Part shown: one piece after another, positions 36,101 to 48,097 of the stretch
Layout: every line of letters begins with the position of its first letter
How positions within the stretch are numbered: the stretch's first letter is position 1
Assembly (NCBI GenBank): GCA_965153455.1
Contig: OZ234496.1
Coordinates: forward strand, 5,465,207 to 5,529,206
Reading direction: 5' to 3'
DNA length: 64,000 nt
Source: Sphagnum compactum
Taxonomy: Eukaryota; Bryophyta; Sphagnopsida; Sphagnales
Program-made: the position numbers and the translations under genes
The notes under the pieces: model-generated
Told to the model about the DNA's origin: nothing
The model's input: the letters and a program-made list of their open reading frames with translations, nothing else
Databases searched by the model: none

Positions 36101-38690
36101 GCAACAATATCCAAGAAAGTAGAAAATCCAATAATTTTCCTACTTTAAGCCTACTTTTTATGAAACAGATGTTCGGAAAAAAATAAAAAAATCTACTTGC
36201 AGTTTTGAAAAATCTATTTAAATGGACATTAAACATGCAATTTTTTAATATCATTGGTATAAAATCAAAGAACATGCCCAGAATGATCATTGGAATAAAT
36301 AATATTTTAAAGCTTACTATATGAAGGTGTATTTTATTGCTACTTTCCATTTATGGAAACAAGGATCATGAAGTGTCTAATTGATCATGTTTTCGCCCTC
36401 TAATGTAATCTTAGCTAAGTTCATACTTGATTTTTTGTAGGGTTCACTCTATATTACCCATTGAATTTAGGGTTAACAAGATCCTTGAATAAACAAAGAA
36501 AATAAAGGCTGAAATTGCAAGGTCATACACTACCCTACCACATTTTCTCCTATTTACTAACCAAAAAGTTACTTTCAACTTCATTCACACCATTTGCCTT
36601 CAATCATTCCATCTTCAATAACTTTTTGCTACATGGCAATCTTCATCCAAATTTTAGTCATGCTTTCAACACATTCAACTAGACTATTTGTTCAAGAACC
36701 CACCATCTTGTTCAAAGTTCAAACATAACAACCTTCACAACAAATAATTGTGTTTTTGTGTATCCTTCTTGAGTTAGATATAAACAAGTTTAATGTTTTG
36801 GAAGGACCCTGCAAGAATGCTTTTAAAAGTCTTTTGATCCAAAAATACTCACATTTCCAACTTGTCTTTATACTTCAATACTAGCTAGTTGCTTATTCAT
36901 TTTAACAAGCTTTTAGGCAAACAACAAGATATAGACCTAAAACTATACATGGTTATTAAATGTGACCTCACCTTGGCAATTGTACCTCATATTGAGAACA
37001 AGAAGTCAAAGAAAAATCAATGCATTTTTTGGGAACTCTATTGCAATGGTAGGTTGCCCAAGAACACCTTCCACAACAAGAGTAATAACCAATGCTTGGA
37101 ACCCCTAGATTGTTAATGCCTTGGTGATATGCATCTCCAACTCCATTTGGCTTGGTTTGTTGGTCTTGCTCTTTGTTCAACATGTTAAAGCATGACGACA
37201 TTCACCGCTTGCATACATATGGTTTGAGGGAGTCCGTCCTCATTCAAATTCTAATTTCATTTCTTGCAAAAGTTTACCTACCTTATGATTTTCATTTGAC
37301 TTATAACACAAGGTTGAGGCCTTGGATTTACAACCATTAATTGCTACTTAATTCCACCACCTTAAGGCCTATCACATCTTAATTTTCAAGTTGGTTAATT
37401 AAAATTTTTAAGGTAAATATTTTTTCATCAATTTGGCATCCATATGCAAAATTTCAGATTTTAATTGCCAACGCTAAAAAATCATTGGGTTTTTAATTAT
37501 GCCCAATAGTCATTTAGAAAATGTATTTTTGAAGTTTTACATTATTGCTTTTCCAAGTGTACATATCAGGGTTTTTTTTTCTGGCAATTTGTCATTAGAT
37601 TGTGACGACCAAAATAGGTCTGTGAAATGGAATTAAGGTTTTTTGTAATATATATATTTGAAATCGCTTGAAAACCCCCCTTTCATTACATGTGGGAGCC
37701 AAGTTGTCATTGAAGAAAAAACCCTCATCACCTATTGCCGCCTTTGAAAAAAAATAACATTCGCCAAAAGGGTAGAAAGCAAAACATTGCATTGCCATTA
37801 GTTGACAAAAAAAATTTAGGGTTTCATTGATAGCACTTTGTTTTGATTAGAGATCGCCTCCATTGTGATATTGGGCATCATTGGATTCGCTAAACTTCAA
37901 TGGTTGGATGTGCAAGTTCGCCAAAATAACTAATATTTCTCATTTAGTTTCGCTTGCATTGGATCCATTTTCCTAGCATTTTTATATGTGCATTCAAAGT
38001 TTTTGTATGTGCAATGTGCAATCAAGGTTTCTATAGTATGTGTTTGGCGGTAAGATTTAATGGTGAACATTGGGGGATAAAGACTCCAAGTATATTGTGG
38101 TTCAATTCCAAATTGAAACTTGTGCAATTTATGTTCATTGAACATTTTCGCAAGTGTTATTGTGATTTTATTTAATGAAGATTTATTTGTGAAGGGCAGT
38201 CGCCAACAATCGTGAGACTCGAGATTCAAGCCATAGAACAATGGATGGATCATGGGAGGCAATCGAACTCCATAGTGCAATGTTGAAGCCTCTGGAATCT
38301 AGATGTTTAGGTTAATTCGAGAGTTCGAAGTTCAAGCGATGAACAAGATAAAAGCCACAACTTTCAAACTTGAGTTTTGATAATTTGCACATTGTAGTTT
38401 TTCATAGATTTCTTAGTAGGTTTCCTTGATTTCTTCTTCTTTTATTTTCCAAATTGTTTGTATAGTTTTTCAAGTGTGTGTGTTGATCGGAGTGAAGTCG
38501 AATTTCTTGAATTGTTGTTTGATTAATAAGTCTTGAAGCTAGACTCTTGAATTGAATTTCAACTAGACTGATCTTGTCTTTCCTTGAGGTCAAACACTCC
38601 TGTCACTTGAGCTCTAATGCAAACCCATGATTCCACTACAACCACCCAATTTCAAGTTTAGGCTTTTTTTTTTCCAAGGTCAAGTTCTGG
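33194..38690. other. 3' flank of LOLITA and repeat-rich intergenic DNA
   Basis: No supported gene. The first part likely holds the LOLITA 3'UTR, and copy C of the dispersed repeat lies at 34213. Further on the sequence is AT-rich; scattered frames (35.0-35.9 and 36.9-37.3 kb) show no family I can name. Confidence 0.4.
34213..34445 (+). repeat. Dispersed repeat, copy C (downstream of LOLITA)
   Basis: Opens with GTTGGGAGCTGATGAAGTCA and ends near AATGTAGTCTACTACTTCTG. Together with copy D it defines the consensus start of the family. It carries no open frame of note. Confidence 0.65.
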
Positions 38691-38694
38691 TATT

Positions 38695-40915
38695 TTGATC
38701 CTTATTCAAAGTTCAACCCTTTGCCCTTCAACTCCAAGTTCTTTCAAGTTTCCATCCATTTCCATTTTTCCAGCCATTGATCCATTTCAGGCTAGTACCT
38801 CCCATGCAAATGAACCACCTTTGAAAAAACCTAAAAGATTTTATGACAAGTCTAAGGTTTTCCAGGATACTTGGGTAGCACAATTTCCTTAGGCTCAATC
38901 TGTTTTGGGATTAGATGGTTTAGTTTCTCAAGTCAAGTGTGTCATATGTTCTACCATTGATAGAAAAGACAAATTCTTGTCTCCCAAGTTGGATACTCTC
39001 CAAAAACATGTTGGTCATCATAGGGCTGTGGTTGCTACTTTTGATGTTGCCGTGGGAGATTGGTACTACAATAATGATGTTACCCACAAAAAAAATGAAA
39101 GGATTTATATAGGTAGAGGCAAAGAGTATGTACTCAGCTTGGTTCAACCTAAGGCTCATGCAAGCTCCAAAAAAAATAAATCTAGTTTGTGAGTATTTTT
39201 CATTTGTTAAGCCATGGGTGATTAATGATGGAGTTTGAATCTTTTAGAGATTTGTACTTGCTATGAAATGTCAAGAACAACCCAAGGAAATAGTGGACTA
39301 ATAGTAACGGGTGGGAAATGGCAGAGTGCATGCACAAAGTTGTGTTGCAAAACACGAAAACTACTGTGTGAGATTTTGCTTTCTTTGCTTTGAGTGTAAA
39401 TGAGGTGATAACTATTAATAATCAGCAATGGATAAGTGTGCATGCTTATGTGATGCAAAATTGGGTTTGCATTCCAATGTTACTGACCCTAGAATGAGTT
39501 GAGGCGGGTGCCATAGTCGAAAACATCATTGCCATTATCTTGCAAAGTATTGTGAAGTTTGGAAGTCTAGTTGAGGAGTAGCTTGCTTCTTATTGGGTTT
39601 GTCTTGGGTTTGACAAGGACTTTGTGTTCCAAGGTCATCACATTGGCGTTACTACGCAGGTAAAGGAAAACACTGCTCCTTATCTCATTGGTGTGCACTA
39701 CATGGCATATCAAACTAACTTGGCAATTGTTGTTTTGTTGAAAATGTCTCTCATGTCTCACGTTGAAGCAACGTTACAATCCTTGTATGCCTTATTTGTT
39801 CATAGCCCAAAGAAGTATCTTGAGTCCATAAAGCTTGTAGAGACACTTGCTATTAAAGGCCACAAGTTGCTACGAAATGTGAAGATGCGTTGGATCAACA
39901 TGTTGAGCCTTCTTAAGCACGTTATGTCTAAGTATAAGTCCTTGATCATGAAGATGCATCTTGATTCATCCAAGACCAAGACGACTCAAGACAATTTGAT
40001 TTTGTTTGGTGACCTTGAGTTTATTCTTGGTTTGCCATGTTTGCTGCTCATGTTGGAGATTGTGCACATTTTTATCAAATTTGCACAACATTGAAATGTG
40101 TTCATTGTTGAGTTTGTGGATGTTGTGAAGCTTGCAAAGGTGGAATTGTTCTGCTTGTACACTGATCCGTACTTTTGTTTTGAGGATCTTACCTCCAATG
40201 CCTTTAATTTTCTGATTAACCATACCAATCAATAGCTGCCTTTAGACTGGTGGTCTGATTTTGCATATCCACAATAGATTCTTGGCTTGAGGATCAATGA
40301 ACAAACATTTGGTGTGCATGGTTGATCTAGCGATGGATTTTGCCATCCAGTTCATGAAGAGGATGTAATCACAGTGGTAGCCAAGGTGCGGCAAACATGC
40401 ACAAAAATAGTTTAGATTTTAATTTTTGAATTGCAATGGCGATTTCTTGACCATGAGGTAATGAGTGTGATGGGGATGATTTATCCCCAATACTAGTTGA
40501 ATTTTGAGATGTATGATGTAACATTTCCAATTCATTTGGCAGTTATCAAGGCTGCATTTTTTGTTCCCAAGAAAACCAAAGTTGGAGCCTTTGTCAATCA
40601 CTATTGGATTCGTAATTGTTTAATGAACAGTCTTCTTCTTTCCAGCTGACTCTTAGTCACAATGTAAAGCCAATAATGGTTGAGAGCTCTAATAAGAACC
40701 TCATTTCCAAATTATGGATGAAATATATTAGCTCCCCTATTCTGATACGCAAGCTAAGTGAGTATAAAAAATTGGCTGAAATTGCTATGGTTCAGGTCTT
40801 GGGTTTCGTGGAGGATGAAAGGACTTTCAACAATTTAACCTTCATGAAGAACCAGCTATGAAACCATTTGACAACACATTTGGATGTTTGTGTTCGCATG
40901 TTTAGCCATAATTTT
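38695..40915 (+). mobile_element. Degraded hAT-type transposase (zinc-finger, core and C-terminal dimerisation remnants)
   Basis: Plus-strand pieces in order form one hAT transposase split by stops and frameshifts. The N-terminal piece (38695-39192, one in-frame TAG at about 38890) contains KKPKRFYDKSKVFQDTWVAQFP and a cysteine pair VKCVICSTI followed by LQKHVGHHRAV, a BED-like zinc-binding region. The core piece (39624-40094) contains GVTTQVKENTAPYLIGVHYMAYQTNLA and LRNVKMRWINMLSLLKHVM. The C-terminal piece (40616 to about 40910) contains RKLSEYKKLAEIAMVQVLG and VEDERTFNNLTFMKNQL, the hAT dimerisation region. It is clearly non-functional. Terminal inverted repeats and the 8-bp target duplication were not located. 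Confidence 0.85.
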
Positions 40916-43900
40916 TTTAGCTTGTCTATTTTTCTATATGATGATGTTATTCTAGGTTGGAAAGATTAGAAGGTGAGGTACCAAGCAAATTGGTAAAGCT
41001 TTGCAATTTTTGTGCAATTTTGTTTAACATAGATCTTAATGCCTTTTTGTTTTGGAGCTTCAAGATTCGGGATTTGGCTTGTTAGTTTTAGATTGCAACA
41101 AACTCAAAGTGCTTTCAAGTTCAAAATGTTGTTCATTTGAAGCACATTTTTTTTCATATATATATATTTTTTGTGTTTTGTTTTGATGTATCATATTATT
41201 GCTTGTAAAAAAATGTCTTGGTTTTGATTCCAAATGATCAATTTTGATGTGCAAGAAAACATGTGGGTGTTGGGGTTGGATGTTTGAAGGTGTTTGTTTG
41301 CTAATTCTTTTCTAATGTGTGGAGGGTGCAAACCTTCCTTGTTGCATGGGCAAGACCTTTGTGGTTGAGGTGTGATTCCGCTGAGGAAGCTTTCCTTTTA
41401 ATTAAGTTATGAATAATTTGGCTTAAGCATTAAGGAACCCAAATATATGGCAAATTAGGTGTGTGTCACCAAAACACAAATGTATAAACATGTTGATCAC
41501 CAAAACATAGATGTTGTAAACATGTTAATCGCCAAAAATGCTTAATTTTAAAATCTAATTATTTTCAAAATATATATCCTCAAAAATTTGTTGTTGCCAA
41601 ATAACCAATTACCTTTTTAAAAACATAGTTAGAAAGCAACAAAAATTTAAAGGGGATGCCTGAAATTGCACCGTGGAGAACCTCTTAATCATAAACTTTG
41701 TTTTGCTAGCAAAATGGCATTAGCCTTTTTAGCCTCCACACATTTAAAAAAACAAAAACCTTGGTACATATGGGATTTATGATTTGTACTATTATATCAT
41801 GGCAATTGTTTTGAAATTGCAATACAAAATGAGTTTACGAATGGCACCTTTGTGTGTGTTTTGATAATGTGTGCATTTTTAGGGGCTGCATGATCTTAGG
41901 TCAAATTCTAGGTATTTTGGATTTTGTTGAGATTTGTTGCAACTATCATGTAATTGCAATGGAAACCCATAGAAGTTAGTGTTGAAATTTTGGTATGTTT
42001 ATGATGGGTGGCCAAGATAATGAAGAGATAATTATGACTTTGAGACTTGAAAAAAAACATTTTAGATCTTGAAATTCCAAGTTTCCATACTTTTGATTTT
42101 ATGTTTTTGTCCATGTAGCCTTGTGTGTTTGGAACATTGAATCTTGGATATGTGTATGCCTAAATGCAAAGTAAATGTGTATGAATCCTTTGAATTCATT
42201 TTGGAATGCATTTCGAAACCATGTTTTAATTATTACATATAATTATAGTTTAGCTCCCATGTTTTCAAGAAGTGATGTTCATTTCAAATTTGAGTTCTCA
42301 TCTAGGATAAAAGCTTTAATCTAGGATTTGAGCACTAGGATATTTTATGCAAGCCAATTAAGGTAATAAATTTTTTTGCAAGCTCTTGAAGGGTCTAATC
42401 AAGATTATAGAAACCAAAAGGAACGTTTAGATAATTCTTGACCAATTTTGATTGGTTGATGTGGTAACACAAGATTGGTCCAACAATGTTGAAATGGTGT
42501 TGAAAGACAATGATTTTTATATTGTTTCACAATCTTTTTTGAACAAAAAACATTAATAATTTTAAAACATGCTAAAAGATATTTTATATTCATTGAACTG
42601 TTTTCACTTGTTAGAATTTAAATTTATATGCTAAAACAAATTGTATAAATATTACACACATTTTCAACGTTAATTTGATATATTAGACTTTCAAACATGT
42701 CAATTGATAAGCATTTGCTATGCCAAAAACAAGGCTTTCTTTTGTGCTTGCATCATGAAATAGTTTATTTTGCCTTCACTTTTTGAGATTTCTATGTAGG
42801 TGTGTGTGTACATATTCAATGTCTTCTTCCTTTGATTATAATTTGTACATATTAAAGTCATTTGTAAAGTCATCATGTCTTTGGACCCTAATTCCCCAAA
42901 TCCATGTTTCATCCACATTTTGAGTGTAATTGGAAAGTGAAAAAAATTGGGTACCATTTGATGAAACTAGGTAATCACTTCACAACATTGAAAAAATTGA
43001 TTTTGACAAGATTCAAACCTAATGCATGTGAATAGTTTAGCTACTACCAAAGAGATTTGGATCATTTAGTGTAATTTGTGAGTCAAAACAACAATTGAAC
43101 AAACTTTTTCTCCAAAAAAGAAATTCGACCTTAAAAATGAGTAGTTCCAACTCTATAATTAACAAGTTTAAACAAGTGGTGAAATGTCTAGATGTTATTG
43201 AAGCTAAGTAGAGGAGATTGATGTTGTGATGACATTGTTGAGTTGTTTGCTAAACACTTACATCAACTTAGTAGTGGCTTTAGAGTTTAGAGTTGACAAT
43301 CTTTCATTTGAGTAGACCATTGCATAAAGACTTGAAAAATCCATTTTGAGAGTTAGAAGAAAAGAAAATGAAAGAAATGGATTCTAGAAGGAATCTTGAG
43401 AATTGTATATGCAATTGTTGAGATTACAGGAGGGCATTTGCTTGGCATAGCAACCAAGGTTCCCCCATATGGCATGCCATCCTACTTGTACAAGTGGGAG
43501 GGTTACCATATTTAGCAGTCATTATGATTGGTGTAGTACACTTGGCCACTTGGCTCACAATGGCAAAAATAATGGAGCAAAATGGGAGCTTTGAAAATGG
43601 AAGACACGTTTCGAGCCAAGTGAATGTTGTTGTGGATGAAAATGAAGAAATTGAAGATCATCATGCTTTCTATGTGAACACCAGCAAGATGTTACACACT
43701 TCAATAGTAAACTTAGGAGGGGTCAAAATATTTGTGTTTTGAATGTGCATGGTTCATTGAATTTGAGAAAATCCCATAAAAGTTGATCTAACTAGGAGTT
43801 TTGTGTTTGCATACCAATTACAAGGCAAATCATATGAACATCAATTACTGCCAATTAGCTTCATTAGTTGTCAAATGTAAGCTCATTCATAGTAAAACCA

Positions 43901-45793
43901 TCCGTCAAAATGATGTTCATTCAACCAACTCTCAATGATCACTTCACTGCTACAAGTTAGTACAAGTTGACAGAATTAACTATGCATCATGCTCCCCAGT
44001 CCCAACCATTGGGTTCAAGTTTACATATTTAGGATTGAAGAAAATGAATGGTGTAACAATCACAAGGTGAGTGAAAAGCTATACATGTACATTAGAATGT
44101 CAAAACAGCTTTCTCTAGTCATATGACACAGAAAAATAGAACACTTATTGATGAACTTGTGTCAGAACACGATGATACCATTTCCATATGTTGAGAGAAA
44201 ACAGAGAGAATGTCACCTATTGGAGACTTTTGAGTGGACATTGATAGCCTGTATGCTAAATTTGTTTGCAAGTTTCACTCCAAGAGAATGTGATTTTTCT
44301 CACACAATAAGTTGCAGCTCATGACATGTCTGAGGTAACTTTGTGGTTTCATCCATTACAATGTACAATATTTAGTGTTTATTGTGGCATATATTACATC
44401 AAACTGCCAATTTGACATTAGGTAATGGCATGTATTGCTTTTTTGTGTGAGAAAAATGACAGTCTCTTGTAGTGTTTCAAAGTTTCTATGTTGAAATTCC
44501 ATAGTTTCACATATGAATTTAATTTCATGAAGGGTTTTAAAGGGATCTCTCTATGCTCTGCTAAGACTGTAGGTCCAAACTCCAAACCTTTCTCCAGAAA
44601 TGGGTTTGTAACAGAAAATTGTTCACTAGTTTTCTGCTCATAATGTAGAGATTTCTTCAACACACAATTTCTCCAAGAAAAGCATATAAACTGACAAGTT
44701 TCCTCGATTCTATGTCTGCTGAATGTGGAATACATATCAATATGCACATGGAGCCCTTGAATTCCTGATCAAATGTTACATCATCTTCATGTCATCTCAG
44801 ATCAATACAACCTCTCAAGCATAAAATCTTGCCTCAAAACTCAATCCATTCTTCATGACATTTCCTTCCTCACAACAGCTTACTGAAAACCTCCCTAATC
44901 TCTCTGAAACTAACAGTCTCGAGACACAAATAACATACATTCTCCATTCTACACACAGTAATCTCTACATCACACATGTTTAGAATATATATTTGTCTCC
45001 TTGGTCCTCCAACAATACTCAATTATGGATGATGATGATCTTCTTAATGAGGCCCATCACAGCAAGTTCATTGACAGGACACAGATGACAACACAAGGAC
45101 GTGTACCTCAAGAACTGGCAAGATGACAGATTAGGAGAACCATAAGGAAGTTATGGATTAATCTAGTGCTAGAAATTCCATCATAGGCAATACTCCTCTA
45201 GATCCTGACAATGAAAATCGATTCCAAGAATTAGAGACCAAACTTGTGCTAAGAAAGTTTTGTAGGGTTTTTGAACAGAGGTGAGGCATGTGCGGAGCTG
45301 CAAGTTTATCTTACCTTCTCTGAGAAACAAAAGTCATGTCAGGTATCAAGAACAAGATCTCATGGACATCTTCCCTGATGAGAGAAAAAAGATTAGCTTT
45401 GTGACTTTTGCAGTTCTAGAGAAACCCTGTGCTTTTCAATCAGAGACCCAAGCTTGTCAAGGCTGGGCAGTAAAGACTTGTTGATGAGTAAAATTTGTGA
45501 CCATTGAAACTTTTATAACCATAAAAAGCATGCAATGCTATGAAAGGTTGGATCATGGGCATGATGTGCAATCGATCAGTCCTCGTGAGGAAGAATTTTC
45601 TGGCATTTTTTTCTCATGAAAGGTCATGCTGACAAGTCGAGCAGGAATTTGGGCTATTTGGTGACTGAGGATGATAATTTTCTTCTGATCAGCTGGGTCA
45701 ACAGCAAGATTTCATGGTCTCTCGCAGCTTAATGTTGGATATCATAGACCTATTTTCTGAGCTGAACTCCTGCAAACAGACTTTGCATGCTAA
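40916..45793. other. AT-rich intergenic DNA downstream of the hAT remnant and the MAKR-like gene
   Basis: No supported gene. The part next to 45794 presumably contains the 3'UTR of the minus-strand MAKR-like gene. The open frame at 43494-43742 (+) shows no domain. Confidence 0.4.
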
Positions 45794-48097
45794 TTAAGAA
45801 GAGGTGGAGCGGAGAAGCAGACCAGAATTGGACTGTTTGCAGTGGGCTATGGCTCCTTGCACTGCATTATGTTGCTCAGAAATGGTGCTCTGGTTGATTG
45901 TTACTCCGCGTGTGGCAGCTAGGCTCATTCCAGCACTGGTGTGAGAAGTTGGGTTCACAGATTTGGACCTGGGAGTCATGACACTCGACGCTATGATTCT
46001 TGAGATTTTGGAGCCTGTTGTTGTTGCTGCTGCTGCTGCTGCATGAGCTTTAGTACCGGTTCCGGACTCTGATGACGATGCCTGCAGCTTTATGGTGGGG
46101 AGACTGCTGCTACTACCATATGACTTTCTTGAAGGAGTGCAAACAGGAGTGTTTGTTGTTGCTGTTGTTGTTGCTGTTGCTGCTCCTGATGATGATGGTG
46201 ATGGTGATAAAGTAGGATTGATGCGGCTGTTGTCAATCTTGCAAAGAGACTCCTGCGTGTGCTGGGATGTTTTCGTGTGTAATGGGTTGAGCATCTTCAC
46301 GTATTTCTTCCAGTGCTCCCTTGACGGCAGCTTTGGCGTGGCGCAACTGTCTTCATGATGTTGCTGCTGTCTACACCATGAACGAGGACTAGCAGATGTA
46401 GTAGAAGACATCACCGCAGACTGTGAATGCGTCAGACGCGGCTCCATCTTCTGTTGTGCAGCTTTGGCACTAGTGCTAGCATTGGGTGCTGGCAACAATC
46501 TTGAGGAATTGCGGACATTGTGCAAGCTCAACTCCCGCCTTAACAGTCTCAGTGTGCGGTCTTTGTCTGGTTGCTGGTCTGCTTCTGCGGTGGTGGCCAT
46601 GGGTGCAGACGCAAGCGGTGCTGCTGCTGCTGATTCGTGATCAGCGAAGCTGTATGGAAGCGATGATCGACTGCAGTCGTTGATAGGTGAAAGAGGGGCG
46701 GTTCTTTGCAAGGGAGCAGACCAGCTGATGATCGGGGACGACGTCGAGGCCGCGTCGGACAAGCGGCTGATCATCCCCAGGCTACTAGACTGATCTAGAT
46801 GCTCCGCCTCCCTTGATGTCGATCTCGTGTGCAGCAGCTTGCTCGAAGACGACGACGACTTCTTCGTGCCGAACAGGGCTTTCCAGGGTCTTAGCAACGA
46901 CGACAAAGCAGCACTCGTCCTCGACATGATCTCTGCAGCAGCTTGCTTTTTTTCTGAAGTTTCGTACTCCGACGCGGTCTTGTTGCTGCAATCTTTGGTG
47001 AGAAAGCCGGCGGCCTGATGATGAGTAGGAGGACTCTTGCAGAAAGGGAACTTGTTGCCTGGAGCAGCTGCAGGCTCCTCCTCCTCTTCTTCTGTTGAGG
47101 CACGCGGCCGTTGCTGCTGATCATGATCATGGTTGTTGTTGTTGCCTCCGGCGTTGAAGCACATGGAATCGTCCTGTGCAAAACTCGTGATGGTAGAAGA
47201 CTCAGGCGAAGTACTGGACGTGTCGTCAGACGCTCCCGAATCCTCCTCCTTATCGCCAGCAGAAGTCTCCCAACAAGCCGCAATGCCGCTGCTGCTGCTC
47301 TGAGATCGAAAGCTGGAACTCCGAGAATCTTGCAACACTGTCTCCACCGGTGCATCACGGTGACCGGATTTCATACAGAACTTTGAGTATCTCGGCTGGA
47401 AGAGGTGCGAAGAGAGACTCATGGTAGGTGAGAAGTCGTTATACGTCGTCGTCGCTGCAGCAGCAGCAGCAGCAGCAGCAGCTCCTCCTCGATTCTTCAA
47501 CCCTTGTTGAGCTTCCTGCACACCGCTGGAATTCTCTCCTGCCCCCCCTGAGTCGTCATCGTCGTCGCGCTTTTCATCATGGGAAAGTCTCTCGACCATT
47601 TTTGTACGAGGACAGAGATGGAGAGGCAGCAGCTGACCTTCGTAGAAAAGTTCATCTGCGTGGGATACGCATGAGGAGACAGGAGCAGCAGCAGCATCCG
47701 CGTGTTGCAGCAGTGACGACGGCAAGTCTGCAGCTTGATCCTGAGCCCTGCTGAACTCGAACTCCAATGCATCGAGAGAGCTTCTGCAGCTTCGCACCAT
47801 CGATTCCCAATAAAGTGGTAGAGTGATGTCCATATCACTGTACAACGCATGGCACTGCCGCTGAACTTCCGCATGAATCTGCCCAGCTTCAGCAGCAGCA
47901 GCAGGAGCTGAATTTTCACAGCCGGAAAACAGAGGAATATCGCGAGCTGCAGCTGCTCCATGCTGCTCATGCAGCTGACCACTGCAAGCTCCTCGTGGCG
48001 AAGAAGAAACTCTATGATCCCTCTTAGTACTAGTCCTCTGCTGTCTGCTTACTGCAAATCCCAGCTCGTTGTTGATGATCCAGTCGCCCCGCGCCAT
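45794..48097 (-). CDS. MAKR: Membrane-associated kinase regulator (MAKR/BKI1)-like protein, 767 aa, single exon
   Basis: The minus-strand frame is intact. Known family members sit at the plasma membrane through a basic patch and modulate receptor-like kinases such as BRI1. Three landmarks support the call: FEFSR (113-117) followed by ADELFYEGQLLPLHLCPR (147-164), the MAKR N-terminal signature; WKKYVKMLNPLHTKTS (596-611), matching the KYIK..PLY segment; and AVQGAIAHCKQS (745-756), the conserved C-terminal kinase-interacting motif. A basic stretch at about 401-429 (LLRPWKALFGTKK, then a Ser run) may be the membrane hook. Between these lies low-complexity filler: poly-Ala (205-215 and 684-691), poly-Ser, acidic and Asn/His/Gln runs, which make it about twice the length of typical members. 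The start ATG has a purine at -3. No signal peptide or membrane helix is seen. Confidence 0.88.
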   Translation of the reverse strand: MARGDWIINNELGFAVSRQQRTSTKRDHRVSSSPRGACSGQLHEQHGAAAARDIPLFSGCENSAPAAAAEAGQIHAEVQRQCHALYSDMDITLPLYWESMVRSCRSSLDALEFEFSRAQDQAADLPSSLLQHADAAAAPVSSCVSHADELFYEGQLLPLHLCPRTKMVERLSHDEKRDDDDDSGGAGENSSGVQEAQQGLKNRGGAAAAAAAAAATTTYNDFSPTMSLSSHLFQPRYSKFCMKSGHRDAPVETVLQDSRSSSFRSQSSSSGIAACWETSAGDKEEDSGASDDTSSTSPESSTITSFAQDDSMCFNAGGNNNNHDHDQQQRPRASTEEEEEEPAAAPGNKFPFCKSPPTHHQAAGFLTKDCSNKTASEYETSEKKQAAAEIMSRTSAALSSLLRPWKALFGTKKSSSSSSKLLHTRSTSREAEHLDQSSSLGMISRLSDAASTSSPIISWSAPLQRTAPLSPINDCSRSSLPYSFADHESAAAAPLASAPMATTAEADQQPDKDRTLRLLRRELSLHNVRNSSRLLPAPNASTSAKAAQQKMEPRLTHSQSAVMSSTTSASPRSWCRQQQHHEDSCATPKLPSREHWKKYVKMLNPLHTKTSQHTQESLCKIDNSRINPTLSPSPSSSGAATATTTATTNTPVCTPSRKSYGSSSSLPTIKLQASSSESGTGTKAHAAAAAATTTGSKISRIIASSVMTPRSKSVNPTSHTSAGMSLAATRGVTINQSTISEQHNAVQGAIAHCKQSNSGLLLRSTSS

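Noticed and set aside
43494-43742. Possible retrotransposon gag zinc knuckle
   Set aside because: A CSTLGHLAH-like string is seen in a shifted frame, but the full CCHC spacing is not present.
46891-47982. Long open frames overlapping the MAKR-like gene (for example 46891-47358 and 47497-47982 on the minus strand, 47428-47754 on the plus strand)
   Set aside because: They are shadows of the 767-codon gene, produced by its CTG/GCA-rich triplet runs; none carries a recognisable domain.
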